In this document: one piece after another, positions 23,084-37,183 of the stretch | Layout: every line of letters starts with the position of its first letter | Numbering within the stretch: position 1 is the first letter of the stretch | Assembly (NCBI GenBank): GCA_029255685.2 | Contig: CM055315.2 | Location: forward strand, 51,737,358 to 51,801,357 | Length of the DNA stretch: 64,000 nucleotides | Reading direction: 5' to 3' | Source of the DNA: Silene conica | Taxonomy: Eukaryota > Streptophyta > Magnoliopsida > Caryophyllales > Caryophyllaceae | The notes under the pieces: generated by a model | What the model was told of the DNA's origin: nothing | Databases searched by the model: none | The model's input: the letters and a program-made list of their open reading frames with translations, nothing else | Translations under genes and position numbers: made by a program

Positions 23084-25375
23084 TGTAATACCTCGCATTT
23101 TGGGTCACGACTTGATGTATACGATAGTTTTCTTTTTTACAAAATCGTTTGTTTATTAGTCTTGTTTGCACTCGTTTTTGCGAGGTGTTTTAGACTTAGG
23201 TGGGACTCGAAGTGGGGATCTAGTTGTCTTATTTTAATTATGGTAGTATGGTGTTGCTAGGGCTCGAACTTGAGACCTGTTGAGTGCCTTGTGTGGGCCT
23301 CGATAAGTGTGACAAGAGACAGCCCACACGGATCTTTCAAGAGTAGCAAACAACAGCTCTTATGCCGCCTTATTTAGTAGGCTTTTCCATAACCTAAACC
23401 CTACTCAAAACGAGATCTGACTTCACCAAAACCTAGCCGCCACCTTAGAGAAGAGAAGAGACCTGTTCACGGTGGTAGTGAGCCGTCCTAGGGTATCTCG
23501 ATCAGGCCAAGAACACGGTATGATCACCACGACCTCTGTAAACTCAGTTTTATGCTTAGTCTTTGTCGTCTGTTTAAGGGAATGCACATGCGTTTATTAC
23601 TGGTTATTTTTACATAAGTTTATACTATATTGTATGTAGGGTACATGTTGGTCCTTGGAGTTGTGTCGTTGGTTGTTTTTACACATGTTCCAAGGTGGTA
23701 AACACGGTGTCAGGGAAAGGGAAAAACACGTTTTCAACAGTGTGTGGTCTGGATGCGTTTTTATAAACAGTTTCTAGTTTTAGTTTTATGTCTTTCATCT
23801 TGGGTATCGGGGTGTTTAGACAGGTGGTGTATAGGGGTATCATGTGGTGGTGGTCTCAGGGTATGTTGGTGTCTGGTCGTGGTGGTACAGGGTGGTTTGT
23901 CAGGGGTGGTTGTGAGGGTGTGTCTGTTGTTGTTCAGTGTTGACTGTTTCAGGCGGGTACATGGGTGTTTGGGGGTGGTAGCAATGAGGACTCGGGGGAG
24001 GTCAGAGCAATGCTACCACCATGTCTAGAGTCTGGAGTCCAAGGGTGATCTTGGTGGTCACGGTTGTTGGTAGTGGTGGCAGAGTCGACGTCGTGGTGAA
24101 GGCAAAGTCGGGTGGTCAGGACTGTAGGTGAGGAACCAGGCCCGATCCAGGCCATGGTTCAACTCACCGGCGGTGGTCGGTCAGATGGCTAGTGGTTGTG
24201 GTGGTAGAAGGCAGTCGGGGTGTTGGGTCGGTGGCCGCCAGTGGTGGTTGGGCGTGTCTAGGTGGCGCTTTAAGGTGGTTGTTTACTAGTGAGTCACGGG
24301 TTGAGTGGGGGCTGTTCGTGTAATGTCGTTTGTCTCATTTTATTTTCTTTTTAATTCCCTTTTATTATTTATTCCAATTGAATTATATACATAAATACAT
24401 TTGAATAGTTATGGTAATGTTGTTAATAGTGGTATTCATGTTATTTTAATTAAGGAAATGATTTTGTGATATAATTAGTATTTATGGGGTAGTATTTTAT
24501 TAATGGTAAAGACTCAAATTTGAATTTCAAAACCCAAGTGTTTATTTATTTTTAGAGGTTACTATTTTTAGAAGCTTTCTAAATATAGGAAGTGTCTATA
24601 AATGGAAATGTGTATACGTATTACGAGAGTAGGAAGTTTATTAATTAAGTAATATACTTTTAGGTGGAAGTTTTCGTGTGGAGCACTTTTGAGAACGGTT
24701 GTGCATTTTGCCTTTTTCTTCTGCAATTACGAGGTAGGGGAATACTACATATATGAGATGTGTAATCTGTTTATTGGTTGATATTAATCATGTTCATATA
24801 TATTGTTATATGATTGGTATATTATGATATATAATTCGGTGATACGATATGGTGCGGAGATAAAGGGTCTGTGTTTGGTGCGGAGATAAAGGGTCTGTGT
24901 TTGGTGCGGAGATAAAGGGTCTGTGTTTGGTGCGGAGAAAAAGGGTCTGTGATTCGGAGTGGAGAAGTTCAGCTTTCTATTTATAGTAATGTGGTTTATT
25001 TACAGTTTTCTCTACTCAACCTTGTGGTTGACCCTGTGTATTCGTGATCACCTGTGATGAACCAATTTTGGGGAGCAGAATGACAGGTGGCTGAGACTAA
25101 GGGGGAGCTATGGGAGGAAGAGCTTGGATCCGGACCAGTTTTTAGATGTCTAGATCGCCTTAGTCAGTTTAAATGAGTTGTACTTTATTTATGTTAAGAC
25201 TTTTGGTTACGGATGTAAGGACAAACTTGAGTTAATTGCAATTTAAAGTACTGTTTATCTTCCTTTGTATCTACTGCCTCGGGAAACCGGGATGGTAACA
25301 CCTTTATTTATCTGAGGAGTCCTAGTACAGGCCCTTAAATTATCTGAGGAGTCCTAGTACAGGCCCTTAAATAAA
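23084..25375 (+). repeat. Middle (hybrid) chromovirus LTR
   Basis: Serves as 3' LTR of copy 1 and 5' LTR of copy 2. Up to about 24320 it carries the variants of the 3' LTR (C at 23208, T at 23573, G at 24320); from 24535 on it carries those of the 5' LTR (CCC at 24533-24535, TTACG at 24621-24625, four 26-bp units, the 32-bp duplication, the missing 13-base terminus). It is a recombinant with its breakpoint between about 24320 and 24535. It also has private changes, such as A at 24376 and two extra T near 25141. Confidence 0.9.
24851..24954 (+). repeat. 26-bp tandem repeat in middle LTR, 4 units
   Basis: Same unit and number as the 5' LTR (8903-9006), unlike the five units of the 3' LTR. Confidence 0.95.
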
Positions 25376-25376
25376 G

Positions 25377-25388
25377 TGGTATCAGAGC
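25377..25388 (+). promoter_or_regulatory. Primer-binding site, second chromovirus copy
   Basis: TGGTATCAGAGC one base after the shortened middle LTR, same arrangement as at 9427. Confidence 0.9.
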
Positions 25389-25921
25389 GAACGATCCTCA
25401 GGCCTAACCTAATGAACCAAATGAATGTAGGAGAGTCTAAATAAAATGAACCCCCGGGATAGGACTGTTAGGAGCATACTAAAGGGGAAGTATGAGTCTG
25501 GGGCCCCCTCACACCGAACCATAGGCCCTATCAGTTTTACCCGGGAACCCAGAGTGCATATACGAGAGAAAGGATAGAATAGGAGGTGGTGGAAGTGATA
25601 GCATACTGTGATTAGTATGTTATGGGAATTCTGAGTATATTTGACTTTGGAAAAGCCGGAAGGGGCATGAGCATGAATGAATCTTCATTTGTTTGAATAA
25701 AAGGTGTATATTGTGGTGGTATGTTAAGTGATTTCAAACATGCTAGTAATTCTTCTTTCATCATGTCTAGTGATATGCGGTTATGTGATCCCTGAGCCAT
25801 GTTATAGATGAAAACTACTCTATATAATAAGTGTGTATAGATTTTAATGCTTAGGGGACATAGCCCTAAACCAAATGGGTACCCATGTACGTCGGGACTC
25901 ATTTCTTTCTTGTTTTATAGT

Positions 25922-28900
25922 ATGCCTCCGCGAAGAGATAATGCCGTTAACATCACACAAGAGGAGTTAGACCAATTACGAGCTGAGAATGCGGCTCTAA
26001 AGGCCAAACGTATGGACTCCGCTAAGATGAGCACGATAATTGCAAGGCACCACCCCACCCAATTCACCGGGGAGGGTGAGCCTCATTTGCTAGGGGCCTG
26101 GTGCAGAGAATTCAGTAACTTATTCAAACTGGTGGATTGCCCCGAAGAACTGAGGGTGGACCAGGCTGCCCACTATCTGAGGGGTATGGCTGGAGACTGG
26201 TGGACCGCGAATAAGGGAGAGATCCGGGAAGCAGCTACAGAGGATGGAACCGCATTTGTTCCTTGGGACGCATTCAAGGGGGTCTTGAACGAGGTGTTTC
26301 TACCAGAATTCCAAAAGAGCAAGCTGAGGGAGGAGTTCGACTCATTCAAGACGTCGGAGGACATGACCGTAGAGGCTTACTACAGGAAATTCATCCAGTT
26401 GGTGCACTACGTGGGAGACATGGGTTTCGACGATGCCATGCTAGCAATGAAATTTGAGAGAGGGTTATCAATCGCAGTCAAGAAGAGACTGATTGCAGCT
26501 CCGCCCACCACAGTCCGTGACATCTATTTAAGGGCTGGGGCGGCGGAGAGGCTTTCGGATATGATCAAAGAGGACAAGAAGTCCAAGTCAGAAAAGAGGA
26601 AGGCTGAATCAGTAGCTGAGGGTTCAGGATCGAAAAAGCAGAGCTCTAACAAGTTCAGTGGGTACTTCGGGAGTAGTGCCTCTGGTGGTGGGAGGAACCA
26701 GAGTGGGGGCAACTTCAGGAGTGGAGGTTCTGGTAGTGGTTCAGTGGGAGTGGTCTGTTTCGGCTGCGGGAAAATTGGGCACAAGCAGGCAGTATGTCGC
26801 TCTTCTGGAGGGAATCAGTCCGGGGGTTATCGCACGCCTACATCCGGATATCAGGGATCCCGCACTCAGTCCTATGGTAGCGGCGGCTATCGCACACCCA
26901 CATCAAACTACGGTGGGGGTGCGAAGTCTGGAGGGAGCAGCAATTTCCAGAGGAACTTCAACAGTTATCAGAACCGCTCGCACCAGAACCAAAGCTATGG
27001 GAATGGAGGTAACCAGAAGACAGGAGTAGAGGGAAGCCAACAGGCTGGGACATCTAGTGCCAGTCAAAGTGGGGCCAAGTCCAGTGGCAAGCTCTTTGCC
27101 ATGGGAAAGCAGGCAGCTCAGGAGGATGCGCATGTGGTAACCGGTACTTTTCTTGTGAACTCTAAACCTACTTTCGTACTTTTCGATTCTGGTGCCACCC
27201 ATTCGTTTGTGTCTAGGGATCATGTTAAGGCTTTGGGACTGGAGAGATTCGACTGGGTCGCAGATTCAGTGACCATACCTTCAGGAGAGCCAATAGCTTG
27301 TAATAGAGTTTATGGAAGTATACCCATTAAAATCGGGGAAGCAATTTTCTATTGTGACCTCATAGAGTTTCCACTGGGGGGCTTTGAGGTGATTCTGGGA
27401 ATGGACTGGCTAGGGAAGTATCGAGCTTTCATCGACTGCTATCAAAAGAAAATTTCCTTGAAAGGACCTAAAGGGGTGAGGGTGTCTTACAAGGGATTTC
27501 GAATCAAACCAAAAATCAAATTCATTTCTGTCAACACCTTGAAGTCTAGTTCGAGGAAAGGAGAGAGCCTGATCTTGTGCCAAATGTGGAATTGTGAGGC
27601 TGAGACTCCCAAGACTAGTGAAATTCCAGTGGTACGGGAGTTTGCGGGAGTATTCCGAGATGACGTTCCAGGGTTACCACCGAGGAGGGAAGTGGAATTT
27701 TCCATTGACCTAAAACCTGGGGCGGGACCAATATCTAAGTCACCGTACCGCATGGGACCAAAAGAAATGGAAGAGTTGAAGAAGCAATTGGATGAGCTAG
27801 CTGAGAAAGGGTTCATCCGACCCAGTGTGTCGCCCTGGGGAGCACCTGTTCTATTTGTGAAGAAGAAGGATGGGAGTTTGAGGTTGTGTGTAGACTACCG
27901 AGAGCTAAACAATGTAACCATCAAGAACCGTTATCCTTTGCCGAGAATTGACGACTTGTTCGATCAGTTAAGTAGAGCTGGGATTTTCTCCAAGATTGAT
28001 TTGAGATCCGGGTATCATCAGTTGAGGATAAAGGATGAAGATATTCCGAAGACCGCTTTCCGAACGAGGTATGGCCACTATGAATTTGTGGTTATGCCCT
28101 TTGGATTGACTAATGCTCCAGCTGTGTTCATGGACTTGATGAATCGAGTCTTCAGTCCGTATCTAGACAAGTTCCTGGTGGTATTCATAGATGATATCCT
28201 GGTATATTCTAAGAATGCAGAAGAGCACGAGGATCATTTGAGGAAGGTACTTCAGACTTTGGAGGAGCATAAGCTCAATGCTAAGTTAAGTAAATGCGAG
28301 TTCTGGTTGGAGAAAGTGGCGTTTCTAGGACATGTCATTTCCAAAGAGGGGGTATCTGTTGACCCTAGTAAAATTGAAGCTGTGACTAAGTGGCAAAGTC
28401 CGAAGAATGTGAGTGAGATCCGAAGTTTTCTGGGGTTAGCAGGTTATTACCGGAGATTCGTCAAAGACTTTTCAAAGATAGCAAAGCCGTTGACGTCGTT
28501 AATGAGGAAGGAGAACCGTTTTGTATGGGATGAGAGTTGTGAGAAGGCATTCCTAACCCTTAGGGTGTGTTTGGATACAAATTTAAGAGGGAAAGGGAGG
28601 GGAGGGAAATGGAGGTGAGGGGAGGGGAGGGAAAGGGAGGTGAGGGGAGGGGAAATGTGGTTGTTTGGATAATGAAATTGTTGAGAGGGAAATGGAAGAG
28701 AGGTAAGAGGGACATGATATATTGAATGGAAATATGAAGAAGTAAAAATATGCTTGTGAGTGTATATTATTAAAAATATCCAACATAATTGTTCTCAATT
28801 GAGAGTATATAACATTTTTTGATAAAAGCAAAATTATCTTTTCATAATTTAAAGGAGAGTATCATTGTTTTCCTTCCAAATCTCACCTCCTTTGGAAAGA

Positions 28901-30115
28901 AAACAATTTGATCTAAAAGAGGGAAAACACATCCTCCCATTTCTTTCCCCCCTCATTTCTCTCCCTCTAAATATTGTATCCAAACAAGAGAAAACTCATC
29001 CCTCCCTTTCCCTCCCCTCCCTTTCCCTCCAAATCTCCCTATCCAAACATAGCCTTAAGGAACGCCTGACAACAGCTCCTATCCTTGCCTTGCCAGTTGG
29101 GAGTGATAACTTCGAAGTTTATACTGACGCTTCGAAGCATGGGTTGGGTTGTGTGTTAATGCAGAATGGGAGAGTAATAGCATATGCGTCTCGCCAGTTG
29201 AAGACCTATGAAGAAAATTATCCGACGCATGATTTGGAATTGGGCGCTGTGGTCTTTGCACTCAAATTGTGGCGTCATTACCTTTATGGAGCCACTTTTA
29301 AGGTGTTTTCTGATCATAGAGCCTGAAATATATCTACACCCAAAAAGAGTTGAACATGAGGCAGAGGAGGTGGATAGAGTTGATCGGAGATTATGATATG
29401 CAGATTGTCTACCACGAGGGCAAGGCGAATGTGGTAGCTGACGCTCTAAGTAGGAAGTCAGTACATCCTTTGAGTTGTGCCAGATCAAGAGTGAGGTTGC
29501 ATGACGAATTAAGAGAGATGGGAATTTTTATGATCCGGAAAGGGGATACCCTTGGTGATTTGACAGTGGAGCCCGAGCTGTATGGGGAGATTCGGGAGTT
29601 ACAGAAGAACGATGAGAAAATCCAGAAGTGGCGTTTGATGGTGGAAAATGGGGTTGGTGATGAGGCATCCAAGTTCAGTATTCATACCGACGGTAGTTTG
29701 AGGTTCAGTGGGCGATGGTGTGTACCAAATGTTGAGGAGCTAAAGAAGAAGATCCTGACTGAAGCTCATGCTACCCCTTATTCCGTTCACCCAGGGGGTG
29801 ATAAGCTGTATAAGGACCTTAAGAAGACGTTCTGGTGGCCTAACATGAAGAAGGAAGTTGCAGAGTTTGTCTCGAGGTGTTTGACGTGTCAACGAGTGAA
29901 AGGGGAGCATAAGAGACCTCAAGGGAAGGTGCAACCATTATTAGATGTGCCAGAGTGGAAGTGGGAGAGCATTTCGATGGAGTTTATCGTGGGGTTGCCT
30001 CGAACTCAGAGGGGCAACAACATGATTTGGGTGATCGTGGATCGTTTGACCAAGTCGGCTCACTTTATTCCCATGAAAGATACCTGGAGTAAAGCCGAGT
30101 TGGCTAAGTCATATG
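25922..30115 (+). pseudogene. Chromovirus gag-pol, copy 2, upstream part (broken by MITE and frameshift)
   Basis: The better-preserved copy: one open frame from the MPPRRD start at 25922 through gag (CCHC near residues 279-292), protease (DSGA near residue 422) and RT (FIDD, DD near 757-758) until the MITE at 28563. An in-frame ATG at 25847 lies in the leader and is not the likely start. After the MITE, RNase H resumes ([10 protein letters not shown]) and shifts frame near 29323 by the 1-bp loss shared with copy 1. Integrase follows, with glutamate instead of aspartate at 29980-29982 (MEF). The frame is cut at 30115 by TR-GAG copy 2 and resumes at 38456. Confidence 0.9.
28563..29054. mobile_element. 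Tourist-like (PIF/Harbinger-type) MITE, 492 bp
   Basis: Interrupts copy 2 where copy 1 reads AACCCTTAAGGAACG uninterrupted (about 12610). Ends GGGTGTGTTTGGATA and TATCCAAACATAGCC form imperfect 15-bp terminal inverted repeats. TSD TTA at 28560-28562 and 29055-29057. Purine-rich on the left side and pyrimidine-rich on the right, forming long subterminal inverted repeats. No transposase. The 3-bp TTA duplication and the GGGTNTGTTTGG terminus fit Tourist-like MITEs. It extends the upstream frame by a short nonsense tail. Confidence 0.88.
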
Positions 30116-31382
30116 TGTTAGGTTTTATTAGTTGCTCATAAACTAATTTTAGTCATACTAACATAAAATATTATTTAACTCTTTAAACAACAAATTATTA
30201 GGATCTTATGCATGCTACTATATGCGGAAATAAGGAGAAAACCGTGTTCTTACACTCGGTCCAAGCTTAGCAAGGATGATCCTCCAAGTACCCAAAATAG
30301 AATACCTCCTTCAGATGCACCAAGACAAGCCCTCAATAAACCGAACCCTTATATGCTAGACAAAGAATCGGTTTCTTCCTTAATAACTCTAATCACTCTT
30401 ATTAGAATATAAATACAATACTACTAATAGTATGTCAATATTATCTTTATAATATAAATTTAGAGGTTTGTAATATTCTTCTTACTTAGGCAAAATTTCG
30501 GCTAAGACTAGAAGAAGAAGTAGAATGAATATTATATCACATATATATATGAAGCATGTTCTTTCTTAAGATGAATAAATGGCTTAAACATGCTCATACT
30601 TGGGAAGGGGAGGCCGGCCATAGGGAAGAGCAACAAGGGAACATTTTCCTTTCTCAAGGCTCTTAGGGTGGCCTAGGTGGTTGTCTCAAGAATTATGTCT
30701 AAACATAATGATTATAGTGTGTTTAATACACTAATCACCCATGCCACCATCTCCTCTTAACCGTCCCATTTAGTCCATAAAATGGACTTCATTTTACAAT
30801 TTGTCAAATGTACAATTTGTACAAAGTGTGACATGTTATATGTCATTATAAAATGCTTTAGTACATTTAAAACATATAAATATTTATCCTATAAATATTG
30901 TACATAATTTAAATAAATCATATTTATTCAATTAATAAGTAATTCGAAATTACTAATGTAAAATGATCATTTATCGTCAATACGATTTACAACCTTTGTA
31001 TTAATTTCAACCCAATTCATTCTAATAACGATATGATAAAATATCGTTTAATGTTTAACAATTGACACATTTCAATTTTAAACATAAATCTTACAATAAG
31101 ATTTAACCTCTAATGTCTCGATATACGAGTTTAAGGAATATGATCAAATTGTATCAATATACATTTGATCATTTTATCAATTAAGGGAATTGTCCTAAAG
31201 GTGTGACCTAAAGGGATCAACTGACCATCACCGTCATACCACAGTAATGTCAAACTCTAGCTAGCCAATCATTACCGATTAATGTTGGTCAGTTGACTAA
31301 TAATTCGTATCATCCCTTGCGCATTCTTGTCATGAGATTTAATTACGTGATCGCACTATTGTTGAGGACACATTTCCCAACA
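30116..31382 (-). repeat. TR-GAG copy 2, left LTR (3' LTR in element sense)
   Basis: 1267 bp, TGTTAGG...CCCAACA. Followed by the PPT and the same 3' non-coding sequence as copy 1; 31400-33712 holds no other gene. Confidence 0.93.
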
Positions 31383-33712
31383 ATCTCCCACTTGTCCTCG
31401 ACAAGTGTGCGTCACCAATTCTCTTGTCCTATTACAATCTCCCACTCAATGCAAGGTGTCTCTCTAAGGTCGTACTTGCATTCGATCATATCATGAGTAG
31501 TTTCCTCGATCTGGAGAATAACTGTCTGACCGGAATTATCTACCATAGATAACTTCCGAGCGTGGCCACGCATTTCCAGTTAACTTTCCTCGAGTGGCCC
31601 TGAGATTTGAACAACCCTGACAAGGGGTGGACAATTTCTATCGCACTACTTCCTTCAACTAGTCACAGTCAGTCACAACCCAAAACAATCCCATTTGACT
31701 CCAGTTACGAAAAGTCGTAGAGAATGGATCAAAGTTATGCCAGAACTGTACCATCTTGGGAGAGCAGTCTTTAGTCTAAGAATTGACTCACAAGAATACT
31801 ATAGCAGCTCTCGCCACGACCCGTCTATAAAATTTCCAGAACTCTATAAGCGGTCACATTGCCCAACAGAGTGTCTCTTACAGTCTGCCTATGTGATCGA
31901 CTAGTCATCGCATATGACTCTATGGCATTTGAACTTGCCATCAATCGCCTCACACTCTAGTCTCTTTGAGACGTCACCTCATGTAAGCGGCTAGGGGCCA
32001 TACTAAGTCAATCCAGTTCACTTATGGGGTTCAATATTGTCTCATACAACCCATTTGGATTCTGACAAAGTATCTTTCATTTTGAGTTAATTATAACTCA
32101 AATGATGTTGTCATGCAACAATAGTCAATACTATTACATTGCATTTGATGCACAATCATCTATTTGTATTAGTGTTTTGCGAATAACCTTTATTCATGCG
32201 AATAACCTTTATTCATGCGAATAACGTTTATTCATGATAGCAAAACTTACAACTTTTGGTCTCCTTTATTCTCATATTATCCCGTATAATATAATTCTAT
32301 TTGAGTACATATCTAGAACTCTTTCTAGATTTTGAGTTTCCTTTCCGGAGGAAAGCTCCCAATGTTATCTTATAACTTGTGACCTATCAATATACTGGAG
32401 GGATTAAAATCACTCTCTACAGTCACTTATGTACTGAAATCTATATTGTAGTTTATTTATGATTTCATCATTCTAATAATTTTCACTCATCTTGGCTATT
32501 TGATAATGGTTTCATTCATCATTATGAACAATGTATCCAACCATTCTAACTTCTAGTGGGCGACCTTTTATTATCCATATAATAAACCTTCCCGTAAAGC
32601 TCCATCATCTTATGATATAATTATTTTATTCATCTAGATTGAGTACCTCTTATTCTTTACTCTTAAAGAATCACCCATTCTCTCTAAATGGTAGGTTTCA
32701 ATTCCTTAATGAATATTGCTCCCACTGAAAACAATATCTCTCGATATCATAAATGAACCTTTCATTTCTCGCATGTTAAACTATTACTCGAATCATTATC
32801 ACTATCACTATCCCTATAGTGATCTATTTTCCATTCAATCAATCATCACCCTCTTATCATGTCTTCGTTTCCTCGAGACGAATATGACATGATTATTTCC
32901 TTTATAACTACATTGAGAGGATTGAGATGATTTCTTCTCTTTTATCTTATAAACTTAGAAAAATCATTTATTAAGGAACCGTTTTCCTACCGATTTCATA
33001 CGGGGTTTCGAGTTTCCTCTCTATGAAACAATGAACACAAAGAACCTTTCTTCGAGTGTCCTCCTGTAGTTTCTTCAGTGTCCTTTCGTAGTTTCTTCAA
33101 ATCATTTAGGGCTCTTCTTAAGACTCCCAAGTAAGAATCTTCTCTAAGATCCTTCCTTTATTTTCATCATTGGTTTGCGAGCGAAATATTTTCTCCCACT
33201 CTATCCTTCTAACAATAACCTTTATTCGTTTAAGGATAGCTATTTCGACTAACCAATGCATATTTGAAGTTTTATAGGTGTGATGAATATATTCTCATTT
33301 TCACTTAAAATGAAAATCTTATAATGAACTAATATAGTCTCATTTTGATTGAAAGTATCTCATGGGGTGTAGTTCTCCGTTTTAATCAACACTTTGATTA
33401 TCTTATACTTGATCGTATCAATATTTATTGCGTGATTATATCACTATTATTCATGTTTTTAACAAGGTATGCAATTTATTTGATAAATCAAAACATTGAT
33501 TAAGAACAAAAGTAGTGACTCGGGTTGAAAACCAAGTCACTAATATCCAAAATTACAACCATTGTTTTAGGATTTTAATCCTTGTCTTACAAGAAAATAA
33601 ATTGTTCCATAAATAAATGCAAAATATGAAAGAAGACGATATGAAAATTAGAGCCTAGCTCTTCAAGTCTTCGATCAATTGGATGCTACCGGAGCCATCC
33701 AAGTAAGGAACC

Positions 33713-34736
33713 TCATGCTTCCTTCTCCTTGCCCTTATCATTATTAGGAGGCGCCCCTTTAAAACATTTAAAAAGGGTAAATATCAACACATTTGTATCA
33801 CTATACATAAGTTGATAAATGACATGAATCATAACGAGAATTATTACCTACGGCGGTTACCTTCCCATTTTTGAGATCGCTTAAGTATTTGGGGCAATTT
33901 CTCTTCCAATGACCGATCCTCGTGCAATAATGGCACTTGTCTTGCTCTTTAGAAGACGAGGTGGAAGCGCCTTTCGAAAAGGTCTTTTCTTTGGTCGCCT
34001 TGGGCTTGAACGTTTTCTTGCCCTTACCTTTAGAGGCATTCCTCTTGAAGCTCGTTTTCCCTTTCTTTTCGATGTTCAAAACATCCTTGGTGGAACTTTC
34101 ATGAAGTCCCATGTCCCTTTCGGCTTGGACTAGCATCTTATGCAACTCTTCCAACGTGGTCTCTTGGTTTCGCATATTGAAATTCACCCGGAATTGTACA
34201 TACGCCTTAACCTTATTGAGTGAGTGAAGAACTCGGTCAATAATGAGAGAGTCGGGAACATCAACGTCTTGAGCTTTTAGAGTCTCCGCGAGCTCAACGA
34301 GTTTGAGCACATGAGGGCTTATCTTTTGCCCTTCCTTGAATGTAATGTCAAAGAAGGCGGAAGCCGCCTCATATTGAATCACCCTAGGAGTTTGCGAAAA
34401 CATGGTCGCAAGCTTGGTGTAAATTTCATACGATGTGGTCAACTTAATCATACTCCTTTGGAGATCCGGCTCCATGGAGAAGATGAACACATTTTTAAGA
34501 GCGGAGGACTCTTTCATGTAGGCTTCATAGGCCTCACGAGTTCCGACCGCGGAACGAGCGGTTGGAGCGGGAGGAGCGGCTTCGGATAGGTAACGACTCT
34601 TATCGTCACCTTGAGCGGCCAAAAGTAATTGCGCATCCCAATCCTTAAAGTTTGAACCATGCTTATCGAGTTTGCAACGATCCATAAAGGATCGAAGCCA
34701 TGATACGTTAGTGAGAGGTGGAGCGTTGGTTGCCAT
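33713..34736 (-). CDS. gag: Gag protein of TR-GAG copy 2, probably spliced: complement(join(33713..33756,33848..34736))
   Basis: Same length and structure as the copy 1 gag, with two residue changes in exon 1 (F173L and E210G) and an open frame throughout. CCHC residues C268, C271, H276, C281 are intact. Proposed donor (33847) and acceptor (33757) are unchanged; exon 2 has one synonymous change (AAC to AAT) and keeps its TGA. If unspliced the frame ends at 33801. The element's leader, 34737-37169, is non-coding as in copy 1. Confidence 0.8.
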
Positions 34737-37169
34737 TTGATGTTTGTTGAAAATTAAACTACAATAATAAAAGGATAAACAACATCATTTTAAATTCATA
34801 ATTTGAATTTCAAGAAACTTAAACATGTTAAGTATATTTACTTAATGATCTCTTACCCAATTAAGTAAACAATCCCGAGACCCAAACCCATACTAATCCG
34901 GGCACGGTGTAGCCGATTCAAATCGCATTGGTATAATTTAGTGGATTAACTCTTTAATCGGTTCTACTCTTAGAACTCTCGGTCGACAATTTTCTTAAAA
35001 TTATCTATTAGCCCGAACTTATTGCAACTACGGTTACGAATACTTTCGTTGAGATCAACCAAATTTCAAGGTGTAATCTTATTACCCCACTTACCCAACG
35101 TGACAATTTTAGTACCCCGGTGTAGCCGAGCCTACGTTCTTGTGAAGAAGGGATTCATGGGTCCGTACTTTTTGGTAAGGCTAAGTCTCAAAATTTATAT
35201 GTAAGAGATCTAGTCAAATTATTATCTATCTCCGTTTAAGTGAACTAAGTCGGTGAATTATCGATAAAATAAAAGACTAGGTCGACTAGGTCGAAACATG
35301 CATGATACGATGTATGACGATTTGGCTATGCATGCAAACATATAAAAGCAAATAAAAGCATAAAGATAAACCCTAGTATGGCCTTTCCTAGAAAAGAAAT
35401 AACAAAGTACAAATTCGGAAACCAACTCCTTTGGTTCCTTGAACTTCACGCGGCACGCACTTCGAGGTAAACACCGTCTTGTTCGGAACTCCTTTCCGAA
35501 TGGCACCGTCTTCAAGGAACTCCAGATTTTACAAATATTACAACTTTTCTAGTCTACTTTATACATTATAAAATAGGAAAAATACAATAGGGTGATACGA
35601 GATCACAAAATTACAACCGAATCGGTAACCCCTTACATTACGGGAAATACCGATTTAAAACTAGGCCATACTAAGTAAATTACATAATTCCCAAAATTAC
35701 GTAAAATAAATCATGACATTCACAATATAATATGCAATGCTTATGTAAATATGAAGTAACATGCAAACCCTAAGCCAAATCGTCCTATTTAAAAAAATGC
35801 TTATTTAAATAGTTATCGTAAACCTCGGGTTATGGAATCGCGTGTTTTAACGTTTAACAACACTATGCATTTAATGAAACGGTTTTCATCCTTAAGTTAA
35901 TCATCCTAACTCACATAGGATTCAAAATTTAGTCTTACTCAAACCTTGAACATGACTTAACTTAATATATTTCAATATTGATCGGTATTACTCGGTTTTA
36001 CGGGAAAAATAATATAAAATCTAAAAGAGTCATTAAAATTTCGAAAATTCAAAATTCAAATTTTGAAAATTCCAGAATGTTCTGAAAATTTTCAGAAAGT
36101 TAAAATATTAATATTTTATACGGTTTTAACATTATTTCGTAAATAAGACGTAAAACGAGCAATTTAAGTCGGAAAATTGAATAATTAGCTTCATAAATGC
36201 AAGATAAATACTAATAATATTTTTATACCTTCCAAAACATTTTAAGAACAAAAAATGGACAGAAAATTAAATGGCACATTGCCCATTGCCGAAATTTTAA
36301 ATAAAGGACTCTAAATATTCAATTTTAAATGCTACTTTTAACAAATTAAAATTAAATTAAATCTGAAACTTTTGGCTCCCAAGAATATTTTCAAGATGAA
36401 CATATCATATATGACTAATGTGGGTTACATTTTTCGGCCATTTTAACAACATTTGCAAATTTTAACGATTTACGTCATATATCGTACGATTTTAACCCTT
36501 AAAATTATTTCTCAAGCATAAAATAAAATAAAATTCTCGAAAATTTTATACATGCTGTAAATAATATATATGACATCGTGTTAAATTTTTATGGCCAAAT
36601 TCCAACTTAAACTATTAAAGTCGAAATTATGTCACTAATTACCCGATTTTTACATTAAAAATCTATAATATTGCAATATTTGAGATAAATTTCTGGAAAA
36701 TTCAACATAAATTTTAAATATTGCATGTGACATCCTCATAAATGTTTATAGTCAAATTCATAATATAACTATTTTAACCCATTTTTATTCATCTTATTGC
36801 ATTTTAACACTTAAAATTCATATCACACGATTTATAAGTCCATAATTTACGAAAAATCATATTCATATTATAGAAAATACATGTGATAACATACTGAAAA
36901 ATCTCGGCCAAAAGATGATTTTTGCTATTTTTCCCAAAATAAACGATTTTAACCATTAAAACTTTATATAAACCGAGATTTAATATACCAATAATCAATA
37001 TTCATGCAAAATATATTCCAAATATTCTAAAACATTTTAGAAAACAGTAGGTATTAATGCTAAATTAATTTCGTGCATATCATATATCAAACGAAAAAAT
37101 CCAATTTATAGTCAAATTATCACTATAACTCCGTAAAAACGTAAACGGAAAGCATGCAAATAACCTATT

Positions 37170-37181
37170 GCTCTGATAGCA
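37170..37181 (-). promoter_or_regulatory. Primer-binding site, TR-GAG copy 2 (one mismatch)
   Basis: Reverse complement is TGCTATCAGAGC: one base differs from TGGTATCAGAGC in copy 1. Probably a private mutation after the tandem duplication. Confidence 0.85.
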
Positions 37182-37183
37182 AT

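Noticed and set aside
28583-28831. 82-residue Pro/Ser/Phe-rich minus ORF
   Set aside because: Translation of the pyrimidine-rich subterminal repeat of the MITE.
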